A stretch of 15,023 nucleotides of DNA from NCBI GenBank assembly GCA_903881205.1, contig CAIRSC010000024.1:1-15023 (forward strand), in the 5' to 3' direction. This DNA is from an uncultured bacterium (GTDB lineage Bacteria; Patescibacteriota; Minisyncoccia; Phycocordibacterales; UBA2100). The notes beneath the pieces were generated by a model. The model was given only the letters and a program-made list of their open reading frames with translations. It did no database searches and was not told the DNA's origin. Shown piece after piece: positions 1 to 6,195 of this stretch. The number at the start of each line of letters is the position of its first letter. Positions within the stretch are counted from its first letter, which is position 1. Position numbers and translations under genes: made by a program.

Positions 1-8
1 CTAGGCGG

Positions 9-548
9 ATGGAATACGTAGCGTTTTTACTAGGGGTCAACGTAGGGCGGCGGATCGTCAAGATGGCTGACCTGAAGGCTTTGATGGAGAAAGAGAGTTA
101 CACGGATGTCCGCACATTCCTTGCGAGCGGGAATGTCCGGTTTTCGGCAGATTCCATAGGACCGTCCTATGAAAAACGAGACAGGTTGGTGAAGAAGCTC
201 GAATCGGTGTTCGCCAAGCAGTTCGGATTTGATGTGGATGTCATCGTGCGCACGGTAGGCGAGCTGGAAAAAATTATAAAGGACCGTCCTTTTAAGAGGG
301 TGGTGGTGACCAAGAGTACGCGGCGATATGTGACGTTCCTCTCCGAAAAGCCGTTGAGTCCCATGAAAGCACGGCGGATCACGCCGGAGTACGAAGTACT
401 CAAGGTGACGCCGGATGCGGTATATAGCGTGCTCGAGATCAATGCGCAGGTGAAGACGCCCGACATAATGAAGCTACTCGGGCAGTCGTACGGGAAGAAA
501 ATAACTACCCGTAATTGGAATACGATCGAGAAGATTCTTGGCACATAA
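9..548 (+). CDS. DUF1697 family protein
   Basis: This 179-aa protein matches the DUF1697 family in length and in its conserved ends. It starts with a strand reading YVAFLLGVNVGRR, which corresponds to the family's LLRGINVG motif. It then has SYTDVRTFLASGNVRF at about residues 30-46 (family pattern: TDVRTYIQSGNVVF) and ends with TTRNWNTIEKIL. The molecular function of the family is unknown; it is a small cytoplasmic alpha/beta protein. The ATG at 9 is chosen because the family's first beta strand begins right after it and the next in-frame Met would remove it. The purine-rich AGGCGG touches the start codon, so it is a poor Shine-Dalgarno. Whatever lies upstream is outside the window. The next gene follows after 100 bases. 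Confidence 0.88.
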   Translation: MEYVAFLLGVNVGRRIVKMADLKALMEKESYTDVRTFLASGNVRFSADSIGPSYEKRDRLVKKLESVFAKQFGFDVDVIVRTVGELEKIIKDRPFKRVVVTKSTRRYVTFLSEKPLSPMKARRITPEYEVLKVTPDAVYSVLEINAQVKTPDIMKLLGQSYGKKITTRNWNTIEKILGT

Positions 549-601
549 GAGCGGGGGACTTGCTTTTTGCAGTATAAGTTGCATAGTCTACGGTAGTAGA
601 A

Positions 602-640
602 GCTGCGCACCGCGCGGCAACGCATTACGGTATGAAGGAG
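602..640 (+). promoter_or_regulatory. Leader hairpin and Shine-Dalgarno of the 67-aa secreted protein
   Basis: A 7-bp stem (602-608 with 612-618, one G-T pair, loop ACC) lies upstream of a good Shine-Dalgarno, GAAGGAG at 634-640. The Shine-Dalgarno is 8 bases before the ATG at 649 and decides that start over upstream in-frame codons. No convincing -35/-10 pair was found in 549-600; the best candidate is a weak TTGCTT/CATAGT pair. Confidence 0.5.
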
Positions 641-648
641 TCTCGGCC

Positions 649-852
649 ATGAAGACCCTGATTGCGGCAAGTTTGGCGTTGACCGTGTTCACTGCATCTG
701 TGCACGCCGATGAACGGCGTGCATGTGCGGCGCCGGCGCGTCAGAATTTCTCGGCGACTTGCCTGGGCAAGTCGACGCAGAATTTTTCCCCGAAGGAAAA
801 GGGTATCAACTATTGCCCGATCCCGAAGGAGAACGAGATCCCGACATCATAA
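649..852 (+). CDS. Small Sec-secreted protein, 67 aa
   Basis: The protein is not recognised. Residues 1-20 form a clear Sec signal peptide: a Lys near the N-terminus, the hydrophobic run LIAASLALTVFTASV, and a VHA signal-peptidase site before DERR. The mature part of about 47 residues is polar and holds three Cys (residues 26, 38 and 56), so at most one intramolecular disulfide leaves one free thiol. The ATG at 649 is preferred over upstream in-frame starts because GAAGGAG sits 8 bases upstream and only this start gives a proper signal peptide. The gene stands alone and a strong intrinsic terminator follows 22 bases after its stop. In layout it resembles the small secreted genes at 5534-5698 and 5898-6134. 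It would act outside the membrane; its function is unknown. Confidence 0.72.
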   Translation: MKTLIAASLALTVFTASVHADERRACAAPARQNFSATCLGKSTQNFSPKEKGINYCPIPKENEIPTS

Positions 853-874
853 TCGGGAGTCGAATCGAAGAAGC

Positions 875-907
875 GAAGGCCGGACATCGTTCCGGCCTTC
901 TTCTTTT
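875..907 (+). terminator. Intrinsic terminator after the 67-aa gene
   Basis: A perfect 10-bp stem (GAAGGCCGGA at 875-884 with TCCGGCCTTC at 891-900) closes a 6-base loop and is followed by TTCTTTT. It ends the small secreted-protein transcript and separates it from rpsJ. Confidence 0.9.
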
Positions 908-926
908 GGAGATAGGCGGGCGGATA

Positions 927-955
927 TTGCATTTTCTGGGGCTTTAGTGCATACT
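927..955 (+). promoter_or_regulatory. Candidate rpsJ promoter with a very short leader
   Basis: TTGCAT (927-932) and CATACT (950-955) are separated by 17 bases, a reasonable sigma-70-type promoter. Transcription would begin near 962, only about 7 bases before the ATG at 969. No Shine-Dalgarno is seen in 956-968. The site fits a near-leaderless mRNA. Confidence 0.5.
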
Positions 956-968
956 CCTGACACGTTCT

Positions 969-1331
969 ATGACAGCCGAAACAACAGCAAAGAAGTCCGC
1001 CAAGCGGGCAAAGAAGGCGGATGGCGCTCATCGTTTGCGCATCCGTGTCCGAGCATATGAGCACGGAGTACTCGATGGTGCAGTAAAGCAGATCATCGAT
1101 GTCGCCGCTCGTCACAATGCGACTGTTGTCGGCCCTGTCCCACTTCCGATCGATATCAAGAAATACACCGTCAACCGCGGCGCCTTCATCGACAAGGACT
1201 CACGCGAGCAGTTTGAAATGCGAATCCACAAGCGCATGATCGACATCCTCAATCCTGAGGCGAAGGTCATCGAGGCCCTCACCAACATCGATCTGCCGAG
1301 CGGCGTATCGATCGACGTGAAGATGATGTAA
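969..1331 (+). CDS. rpsJ: 30S ribosomal protein S10
   Basis: S10 is a small-subunit protein of the 30S head; in model bacteria it also serves as NusE in transcription antitermination. The 120-aa product shows the S10 core from about residue 20: HRLRIRVRAYEHGVLD, then ATVVGPVPLP (51-60), KYTVNRGAFIDKDSREQFE (65-83) and HKRMIDILNP (87-96). Residues 1-20 are an extra Lys/Ala-rich tail not found in E. coli S10 (103 aa) and likely bind rRNA. The gene is not followed by rplC/rplD: a terminator begins 24 bases after its stop. It is therefore a single-gene unit here and not the head of an S10 operon. There is no Shine-Dalgarno, and a candidate promoter places the transcript start close to the ATG. 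Confidence 0.96.
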   Translation: MTAETTAKKSAKRAKKADGAHRLRIRVRAYEHGVLDGAVKQIIDVAARHNATVVGPVPLPIDIKKYTVNRGAFIDKDSREQFEMRIHKRMIDILNPEAKVIEALTNIDLPSGVSIDVKMM

Positions 1332-1354
1332 TATCCACTCTCCTCAAAAAAGTA

Positions 1355-1387
1355 AAATCCCCGCCACGTGGCGGGGATTTCTTTTTT
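1355..1387. terminator. Strong, probably bidirectional terminator between rpsJ and the symporter gene
   Basis: An 11-bp stem (AAATCCCCGCC at 1355-1365 with GGCGGGGATTT at 1370-1380) has the loop ACGT and is followed by CTTTTTT on the plus strand. On the minus strand the stem is followed by TTTTACTTTTTT, the complement of 1346-1357. It can therefore serve both rpsJ and the convergent symporter gene. A short GCGGC/GCCGC inverted repeat at 1391-1404 lies between it and the symporter stop. Confidence 0.9.
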
Positions 1388-1409
1388 GGCGCGGCATCAG
1401 CCGCAAAGA

Positions 1410-2855
1410 TCAGTTTCGTTGTCGCGCGATGATACGGCGGTCTCGTTCGGCATATCCGCCGATAGCACCGACCATACACGAGAGCAGCGGGAAGGTGAGT
1501 GCGAACAAAGCTCCCGCCGATTTCCCATGCACTTTCGCGAACGGCAGAATGTCCGCGATCATGCCCGTCGGATAGATCCATCCGAGCGTGAGCACGATGC
1601 CGCCCGTCCAGCCGATGAGCATGCCCCAGAAGACATGTTCTTTGAACGTGAACGGCAAGAACATGGCGAACACCAGGGGAAAGATCGCCTCGCCCCGGAT
1701 GACCGACATACTTTCCTGAAGCAATCGCACGTCGACCTTCTCGAAGCTCGTGAGATACGTTCCGACGATGATCGGGATCAGCATCGCAACCCGACTCCAT
1801 TTCACCGTTTCGCGGTCATCTGCGTCGGGAATGAAGAATCGCTTCACGATCTCGATCGAGAACACGTCGCCCGCGCTCGCAAGAAGTGATGCGAGTGCGG
1901 TCGCCAGGATGATCAAGAGGACGATCGTCACCCCGATGATCCCCCAGCCGGGAAGCACGTCGCGCAGGATCGTGAGCATCGGTATTTGCCCGGCGGCCAG
2001 TTTGTACCCGAGCGAGCGGGCGAGGAAGCCGAATGACCCAAAGATGAGGCCGGCCACCCCGAAGAGGAAGCCGCCGCCGAAATAGGTCATGCGTACGACC
2101 CGCTTTTGTACTGCATACGCACGTTCAGCGAGGTCCGGATTGCAGATCGGGCCGCCCAGAAGTGAGATGCCGAGTGGAATGCCGACGAACCAGAGAACTT
2201 CCCACGGCGACATCTGTGACATGGCGATCATGGGGCCCTGCGACACGAAGTCGTGGGTCCCGAGGAGATAGATGACACCGATCGAGACGCTGCCGATGAG
2301 CGCCATCTTTACCTTGTCGCCGATCATTGCTCCGAGCAGGCCTCGCGGCGCTACCAGAAGGAACGCGAGTGCACCGATAACCACCGACGTTTCCCAGGCC
2401 GGCACGCCGGTGATCTGGGAGAGCCATTGGCGGATGCCGGTGAGTGTGTACGCGACCGCGAAGATGAGCGCTCCGAACGTGGAGAAGAACATCATCGTGC
2501 GGACGCCGGGCCCGAAGATCGAGCCCATCGCCTGCGGAACGGTGTACCACTTCTCGTTGCGCTCATGCATCATCGCTTGGAGCTTCGGCGCAATGAATCC
2601 CATCAGGACCATTGCGGCGACGTTCGGAACGAGGAATGCGAGAAAGTGATATGGACCCTGGTAGGCGAGCGCACCCGAAACGATGAACGCAGGTGCTTGC
2701 ACCCAGTTCGCCGTCAAGGTGAGGGTCCCGGTCAGGGGACCAACATCACGGTCTGCGACGAGGAAGGATTCGCCCGTAGGCTGTTCCGATTTGCGCGACA
2801 GTGCCCACAGCAGGAAGCATCCCGCTGCAGCCACAAATAGCATCATCAATGTCAT
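1410..2855 (-). CDS. Sodium:solute symporter (SSS family)
   Basis: This is an integral membrane transporter of 481 aa with about 12-13 hydrophobic segments. It belongs to the SSS (PutP/SGLT) family, which uses the LeuT fold to couple Na+ entry to solute uptake. Supporting features are SFLVADRDVGPLTGTLTL (30-47), typical after the first helix, and GGPICNPDLAERAYAV (234-249). The segment ALASLLASAGDVFSIEIVKR (320-339) corresponds to the conserved Ser-rich sodium-site helix and following Asp of PutP-like proteins. The substrate cannot be read from sequence; proline, another amino acid, an organic acid or a nucleoside are all possible. The ATG at 2855 has AAGGG about 9 bases upstream. Ending in a shared terminator, it forms a single-gene unit. 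Such a large secondary transporter is not what one expects first in a reduced genome. Confidence 0.85.
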   Translation of the reverse strand: MTLMMLFVAAAGCFLLWALSRKSEQPTGESFLVADRDVGPLTGTLTLTANWVQAPAFIVSGALAYQGPYHFLAFLVPNVAAMVLMGFIAPKLQAMMHERNEKWYTVPQAMGSIFGPGVRTMMFFSTFGALIFAVAYTLTGIRQWLSQITGVPAWETSVVIGALAFLLVAPRGLLGAMIGDKVKMALIGSVSIGVIYLLGTHDFVSQGPMIAMSQMSPWEVLWFVGIPLGISLLGGPICNPDLAERAYAVQKRVVRMTYFGGGFLFGVAGLIFGSFGFLARSLGYKLAAGQIPMLTILRDVLPGWGIIGVTIVLLIILATALASLLASAGDVFSIEIVKRFFIPDADDRETVKWSRVAMLIPIIVGTYLTSFEKVDVRLLQESMSVIRGEAIFPLVFAMFLPFTFKEHVFWGMLIGWTGGIVLTLGWIYPTGMIADILPFAKVHGKSAGALFALTFPLLSCMVGAIGGYAERDRRIIARQRN

Positions 2856-2955
2856 TGTTCGATCCCTTTGCGTAGGACCATGTTCACCGAGAACAAGGCT
2901 TTGGAAACCATATCAGAAAGCCGAGGCGCGGTCTAAGTATTGCTCTCGTGGGTGT

Positions 2956-3507
2956 ATGATGGGGGCCATGCTTATCTGCTTGGGAGGTTTTCTGGGGAGC
3001 GGACGGCGGATCCTCGCGAGTAAAATAGCCCAAAAACACGGCTTCAAGCACTACGATATTGGGTCTAAAAAAATACATCGCAGCCTGATCGGCGACAGCG
3101 GACACGTGAAAGATGTCGTTATGAGCCCGAATACCGACGAGCTTCGTATGCTCCTGTATCGGAAGATGGTCGAAGAATTACCGGTGGCATCGAAAATGTA
3201 CCCTGACCTTATTATCGATGACGCATTTCACCGGGAAGAAGCACGTGAGTATTTTTTCTCCGAAGCCAAAAAATACTTCAACCGAGTCGTCTTCGTATGG
3301 ATAGATTCCGCCGAACCCGACGTTGCTGTACGGATGCAGCACATGAAAGAGGTCGGTATGATCGAGAGTGTCGAAGGCGCACTACTCAAAAGACAGCGTA
3401 CTGCCGCCAAGTTTCAACCGCTGCATCCGGGTGTGCCCGTATTTACCTGTGTAAAAGGGGATGATGCCGAGGCGGATGCGCTCTGGCAGCTCATCAAAAG
3501 CAATTGA
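2956..3507 (+). CDS. Small P-loop NTPase/kinase-like protein with degenerate Walker A
   Basis: This 183-aa cytoplasmic protein begins MLICLGGFLGSGRRILASKI, a beta strand plus P-loop plus helix as in small kinases of the shikimate/cytidylate/AAA_33 type. The loop reads GFLGSGRR (residues 11-18): the invariant Lys and the Ser/Thr of GxxxxGK[ST] are both Arg. YPDLIIDDAFHREEARE (82-98) looks like a Walker B or lid region, and RVVFVWIDSAEPDVAVRM (110-127) like the late kinase strand and helix. It could be a nucleotide-binding regulator or a kinase with altered chemistry; the substrate is unknown. Three in-frame ATGs (2956, 2959, 2968) are close together with no clear Shine-Dalgarno, so the start is uncertain by four residues. 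It converges on the next gene with a 5-base gap and no terminator. Confidence 0.65.
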   Translation: MMGAMLICLGGFLGSGRRILASKIAQKHGFKHYDIGSKKIHRSLIGDSGHVKDVVMSPNTDELRMLLYRKMVEELPVASKMYPDLIIDDAFHREEAREYFFSEAKKYFNRVVFVWIDSAEPDVAVRMQHMKEVGMIESVEGALLKRQRTAAKFQPLHPGVPVFTCVKGDDAEADALWQLIKSN

Positions 3508-3512
3508 CCGGT

Positions 3513-4613
3513 CTACAAGAAGTCGTTATCAGGCTGCGAAAATTCCGCGAGCTCGTCTTGCTTGAGGAAGCGCATGTTCTCATCAATGTGAGAGAAAGAA
3601 AATTGATTCTTGAGAAGGAAGTAGCGAGACCCTCGCTTGGTCTTGTGATCACGGTAGTCAGCGTCTTTCGTGAAGTCATAGATGACGTCTTTGCACACCC
3701 ATTTATATGATTCCCATGTGTCTTTGATGCGCTTGTCGAGATTATTCATGCTCCATACCTGGAATTCTTCTGTGTTGTAGAAGGGGGCATAGTGCGTCTG
3801 GCGATATTCATTCGTAATGTGCGGCGCATTGCGAGGGCTCGCATAGGTCAGCACGAACATGTTCACGAGCTGCCATTTGAGGCAGAAGTTGATCCACCAG
3901 AAAAAATCGTGATTGGTCGCTATATCGATCGGTGCGGCATTGCGTAATCGCTCGAAGGTATCCATGAAAAGGTTCGTCATGGCGGCGTCCTGCGTCATGC
4001 CATCGAAAAGTGCAAAAATAACGTCACGACTGTACGGCCTATTGATATATGACTCGCCGTACTTCGCGATGAATTTAGCTACCATGTCGGAGCCGAAGAG
4101 CTGGTCGTTGTGTTCTCCGTTGACGATGAAGTAGTCGCCCCCGAGGAAAAGATAGGGCGCCATGGTGCCGGGCTCAAGATCGATCTTCCCGCGAAGATGA
4201 TCGTAATAGAAGTTCGGATTCTCCGCGATGGAATCTTCGGACATCACGACAGTGATGTTGTCCCGCTGCGCAGGTGTGGAATTTTTAAGAAGCGAGACCA
4301 GGACGCAGGTGCTGTCGATGCCTCCGGACCAGAACACGTACATTCGGACACCGAGGTCGTCCGCGCGCTTCAGAAGTTCCTGCGCACGCTCATTACACAG
4401 TTCCTCGTAGGTCTTCGGCATCGGGCGTAGCGCCGGCATCGGATAGAGTGACTTGGTCCGCACCGGTGCTTTGATGGTTCCTGTGCGGTCCAAAAACATC
4501 ACGCCCCCGGTATAGATCTTGAAAAAATAAGAGAACTTTTTCATCCCCGGCAGCGTCTGATTGACCGGAAGCGCCGGAAGGTTGCAGTCGTAATAAAAAA
4601 GATCGGATTTCAT
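3513..4613 (-). CDS. Asparagine-synthetase-like PP-loop ATPase without glutaminase domain
   Basis: This 366-aa protein carries the PP-loop pyrophosphatase signature SGGIDST at residues 96-102, within MYVFWSGGIDSTCVLVSLL. A second motif, NGEHNDQLFGSD (165-176), matches the GD(G)xDExFGG region of class B asparagine synthetases, lasso-peptide cyclases and beta-lactam synthetases. These enzymes adenylate a carboxylate with ATP and then form an amide. The class II glutamine amidotransferase half (N-terminal Cys2) is absent. Residues 1-65 are a different N-terminal segment, so ammonia channelling from glutamine is not expected. The partner gene lies 5 bases upstream in the same operon. Substrate unknown: it could be amino-acid, peptide or cell-wall amidation. 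Asn-synthetase-like proteins also occur in some large phages, but no phage structural gene is seen here. Confidence 0.75.
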   Translation of the reverse strand: MKSDLFYYDCNLPALPVNQTLPGMKKFSYFFKIYTGGVMFLDRTGTIKAPVRTKSLYPMPALRPMPKTYEELCNERAQELLKRADDLGVRMYVFWSGGIDSTCVLVSLLKNSTPAQRDNITVVMSEDSIAENPNFYYDHLRGKIDLEPGTMAPYLFLGGDYFIVNGEHNDQLFGSDMVAKFIAKYGESYINRPYSRDVIFALFDGMTQDAAMTNLFMDTFERLRNAAPIDIATNHDFFWWINFCLKWQLVNMFVLTYASPRNAPHITNEYRQTHYAPFYNTEEFQVWSMNNLDKRIKDTWESYKWVCKDVIYDFTKDADYRDHKTKRGSRYFLLKNQFSFSHIDENMRFLKQDELAEFSQPDNDFL

Positions 4614-4618
4614 ATGTA

Positions 4619-5266
4619 TTAGCCGCGGTTGTTATAGAAATCGCTCACGATCTGGGTCATTGCCGCCGGATCGTTCTCTTTCTTTATCTTGTTGAAGAAT
4701 TTGATACGGAGGATCTCGGTCTGTGCGAGCATTTCCTCGTGCAACTTCGCTTTGAAGAGTATGTCGTCGGCAGCTTGCTTGAACGGAATATTCGCGTAAT
4801 CCGCGTGCTGTATCACGAACGGGAACTCGGTGATACGCGACTCGTCATAACCGGATTCTTTGAATCCGCGTGCATGGTCTTTTTTTGCTATATAGACCGT
4901 CTGCTGAAAGTTGATGAAAGGCTGGTCGGTGATGCGTGCATAGTTGATGCCGTGGATGATCTTGCTGATGGCATTGATGCGGGCGACGGCGATGCGGGAG
5001 CGCTCGCGTACTTTTTCCGTGAGATGTGTCTGCAATGTCGGGACGAAGATCCGTTCCGGATATTTCCAGGTCCATGATGCATAGGTGGCGGGATCGATGC
5101 CGGTCAGTGGTGTAACGTCTGCACCCTTGGCGGGTCTGAGTCGTCCGGTATAGAACGTGTCCGCCATTGATTCTGCGACCACGACCATTGCAGAGTCATG
5201 GCCATGGAGCGCCAGTATGATGCCGCTCGGGTATTCAATGAGTGCGCTCTGCGGGAGGGTCTGCAT
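4619..5266 (-). CDS. Unknown protein, first gene of the PP-loop ATPase operon
   Basis: This 215-aa soluble protein is not recognised. It has no signal peptide, no membrane helix and no Cys. The N-terminal part (about 8-45) looks like beta strands around IILALHGHDSAMVVVAES; the rest is a mixed alpha/beta and then helical, charged C-terminus (165-200) rich in Lys and Glu. The His-Gly-His-Asp cluster at 21-24 is the only obvious candidate active or metal site. It is followed after 5 bases by the asparagine-synthetase-like ATPase, which almost certainly makes them one functional unit. It might be the acceptor, a binding partner or a second enzyme of that reaction. No Shine-Dalgarno precedes the ATG at 5266. 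A TATACT hexamer (5277-5272) lies only 5 bases upstream and a TATAAT at 5302-5297. Confidence 0.6.
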   Translation of the reverse strand: MQTLPQSALIEYPSGIILALHGHDSAMVVVAESMADTFYTGRLRPAKGADVTPLTGIDPATYASWTWKYPERIFVPTLQTHLTEKVRERSRIAVARINAISKIIHGINYARITDQPFINFQQTVYIAKKDHARGFKESGYDESRITEFPFVIQHADYANIPFKQAADDILFKAKLHEEMLAQTEILRIKFFNKIKKENDPAAMTQIVSDFYNNRG

Positions 5267-5299
5267 CGATCAAGTATATCAAAAGTCCCATCGTGCATT

Positions 5300-5342
5300 A
5301 TAAAAAGAAAAAGAGCCGGCAAACCTGAGGTTGGTCGCCGGC
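5300..5342 (-). terminator. Minus-strand intrinsic terminator
   Basis: Read on the minus strand, GCCGGC (5342-5337) pairs with GCCGGC (5320-5315), with an inner AACC/GGTT stem, and is followed by TTTTTCTTTTT (5312-5302). It would end a minus transcript coming from the 54-aa gene at 5534-5698. A TATAAT hexamer (5302-5297) sits directly behind the T-run and may be the -10 for the next operon. Confidence 0.7.
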
Positions 5343-5533
5343 CCATTTCGTGTTTGCACGTTCAGCACGTGCAAGAGTAGCGTACCCGCTCAGGATTGCA
5401 GCCCAAACAAGTACTCCTAAGGTCAATGTACAAGCTGACGCATGAAGCGTCAATGATGAGCGATAAGTACCGGCGGGCGACACCGCCGCCCGCCGGACCG
5501 GCGCGCTTTTTTATCAGCAGGCCTCCTTACGGC
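5343..5533. other. Hairpin-rich intergenic stretch
   Basis: No convincing gene was found here. Three inverted repeats follow one another: TTGCACGT/ACGTGCAA (5354-5374, 8 bp), TGACGC/GCGTCA (5436-5452, 6 bp) and CCGGCGGGCG/CGCCCGCCGG (5470-5496, 10 bp). A plus-strand T-run is at 5507-5512, preceded by a short CGCCG/CGGCG stem that could act as a plus-strand terminator. On the minus strand this would be the 3' untranslated part of the 54-aa gene transcript. A structured RNA is possible but no known RNA family is recognised. Confidence 0.4.
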
Positions 5534-5698
5534 TTATCTCCAGAGGACTTTCTGGAACTTCGCCGGCAGCCCCATCTCATCGTCATCTGAAGCAGATGTC
5601 GAATCGATCGAGGGGGCAGTGCACGAGTGCTGCCTTGTTGCTGTCGAAGCCGCTGCAACGGCCCCGACAAGCAAAAGCGCAACCAACGTTTCCCGCAT
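5534..5698 (-). CDS. Small Sec-secreted protein, 54 aa
   Basis: The short ORF starts MRETLVALLLVGAVAAASTA, a compact Sec signal peptide with cleavage probably after AAA or STA. It continues with a Ser/Asp-rich mature peptide of about 35 residues that contains one Cys (26), the acidic run SDDDE (38-42) and the basic end KFQKVLWR. It is not recognised. The start is strongly supported by AGGAGGTA (complement of 5701-5708) placed 2 bases before the ATG, in the loop of a 7-bp hairpin. The gene is monocistronic on the minus strand and may end at the terminator near 5300. Its small size, signal peptide and canonical Shine-Dalgarno resemble the genes at 649-852 and 5898-6134. Function unknown. Confidence 0.6.
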   Translation of the reverse strand: MRETLVALLLVGAVAAASTATRQHSCTAPSIDSTSASDDDEMGLPAKFQKVLWR

Positions 5699-5715
5699 AA
5701 TACCTCCTTTATGCG
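5694..5715 (-). promoter_or_regulatory. Translation-start hairpin: Shine-Dalgarno in the loop, AUG in the stem
   Basis: On the minus-strand mRNA, CGCATAA pairs with TTATGCG (7 bp) around an 8-base loop that is exactly AGGAGGTA. The ATG of the 54-aa gene is inside the 3' arm. Such a hairpin can limit initiation until it opens, as in start-codon-masking regulatory hairpins; that role is inferred. Confidence 0.5.
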
Positions 5716-5810
5716 AGCGGGCGCGGGCGCTACTCTAGAACCCGCTTCACCCGACCCGTCGTAGGGCATCAAGACGCTACCACGATACCTATGCTTAAAC
5801 AAACGGGTAC

Positions 5811-5839
5811 TTGACTTTAACCCTAAATAGGTCTATAAT
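5811..5839 (+). promoter_or_regulatory. Near-consensus sigma-70 promoter
   Basis: TTGACT (5811-5816) and TATAAT (5834-5839) are separated by 17 bases. Transcription should start near 5846 and produce a leader of about 52 bases for the 78-aa secreted protein. It is the best promoter in the window. Confidence 0.85.
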
Positions 5840-5849
5840 ACTAGACAGA

Positions 5850-5890
5850 GCTGCGATGCGGATAAAACCGCTCAACCCCGCAGCCGGAGG
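5850..5890 (+). promoter_or_regulatory. Structured 5' leader and Shine-Dalgarno of the 78-aa gene
   Basis: An outer stem GCTGCG (5850-5855) / CGCAGC (5879-5884) encloses an inner hairpin GCGG-ATAAAA-CCGC (5858-5871). The Shine-Dalgarno GGAGG (5886-5890) follows directly, 7 bases before the ATG at 5898. The structure fills nearly the whole leader and could stabilise the mRNA or tune translation. Confidence 0.5.
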
Positions 5891-5897
5891 GAAAGTC

Positions 5898-6134
5898 ATG
5901 AAAATCCGTCGTTTGGCCATCATTGGCCTCACTCTCGCCGGCGTTCTGTGCACCGCGTCTGTCGCTTCGGCGAAATCGTGCGAAGAGCACGCCGCGATCT
6001 GCATGAGCAAAGGCGGAACCATAGCGCGCTGCTATGGCCCTGCGGTTCAGCAGTGCAAGCAGACCAATCAGTACGTCGGTCCGTACAGCGGCAAGGTCTT
6101 CCGCGCCAACGGCCCGAAGAAGCGCGTCAACTAA
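5898..6134 (+). CDS. Small Cys-containing Sec-secreted protein, 78 aa
   Basis: Residues 1-25 form a textbook signal peptide (MKIRR, a hydrophobic core, and ASA before KS). The mature part of about 53 residues has four Cys (28, 35, 45, 53) spaced 7-10 residues apart, enough for two disulfides. Its C-terminal half, GPYSGKVFRANGPKKRVN, is basic. The protein is not recognised; the style (CEEHAAICMSKGG...ARCYG) resembles small secreted Cys proteins of Alphaproteobacteria, so transfer or contig mixing cannot be excluded. The ATG at 5898 is fixed by GGAGG 7 bases upstream and by the signal peptide; earlier in-frame starts lie within the promoter. It is a single-gene unit with its own strong promoter, structured leader and terminator, and is likely well expressed. 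Confidence 0.78.
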   Translation: MKIRRLAIIGLTLAGVLCTASVASAKSCEEHAAICMSKGGTIARCYGPAVQQCKQTNQYVGPYSGKVFRANGPKKRVN

Positions 6135-6163
6135 ATACTGCGTCGTTGCGCAGGAGCAAAAAG

Positions 6164-6195
6164 AAAGGCGGGCATCAAGCTCGCCTTTTTATTTT
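6164..6195 (+). terminator. Intrinsic terminator after the 78-aa gene
   Basis: The stem AAAGGCGGGC (6164-6173) / GCTCGCCTTT (6179-6188), with one G-T pair and loop ATCAA, is followed by a T-rich run ending near 6195. It touches the stop codon of the minus-strand gene that ends at 6194 and, with A-rich sequence at 6158-6166, may also end that transcript. Confidence 0.85.

Noticed and set aside
167..670. 167-codon minus-strand ORF
   Set aside because: It is antisense to DUF1697, which is well supported on the plus strand.
1368..1889. 173-codon plus-strand ORF
   Set aside because: It is antisense to the symporter 3' half and starts in the terminator; it is Arg/Asp/His-rich with no motif.
2253..2840. 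195-codon plus-strand ORF
   Set aside because: It is antisense to the symporter, with a charged Arg/Glu/His-rich composition typical of a shadow frame.
5298..5483. Minus-strand GTG-start ORF of 61 codons with a hydrophobic stretch and an ARA site
   Set aside because: It has no Shine-Dalgarno, its start lies in a GC-rich hairpin, and its last codons are made by the terminator hairpin and T-run, so it is better explained as untranslated sequence.
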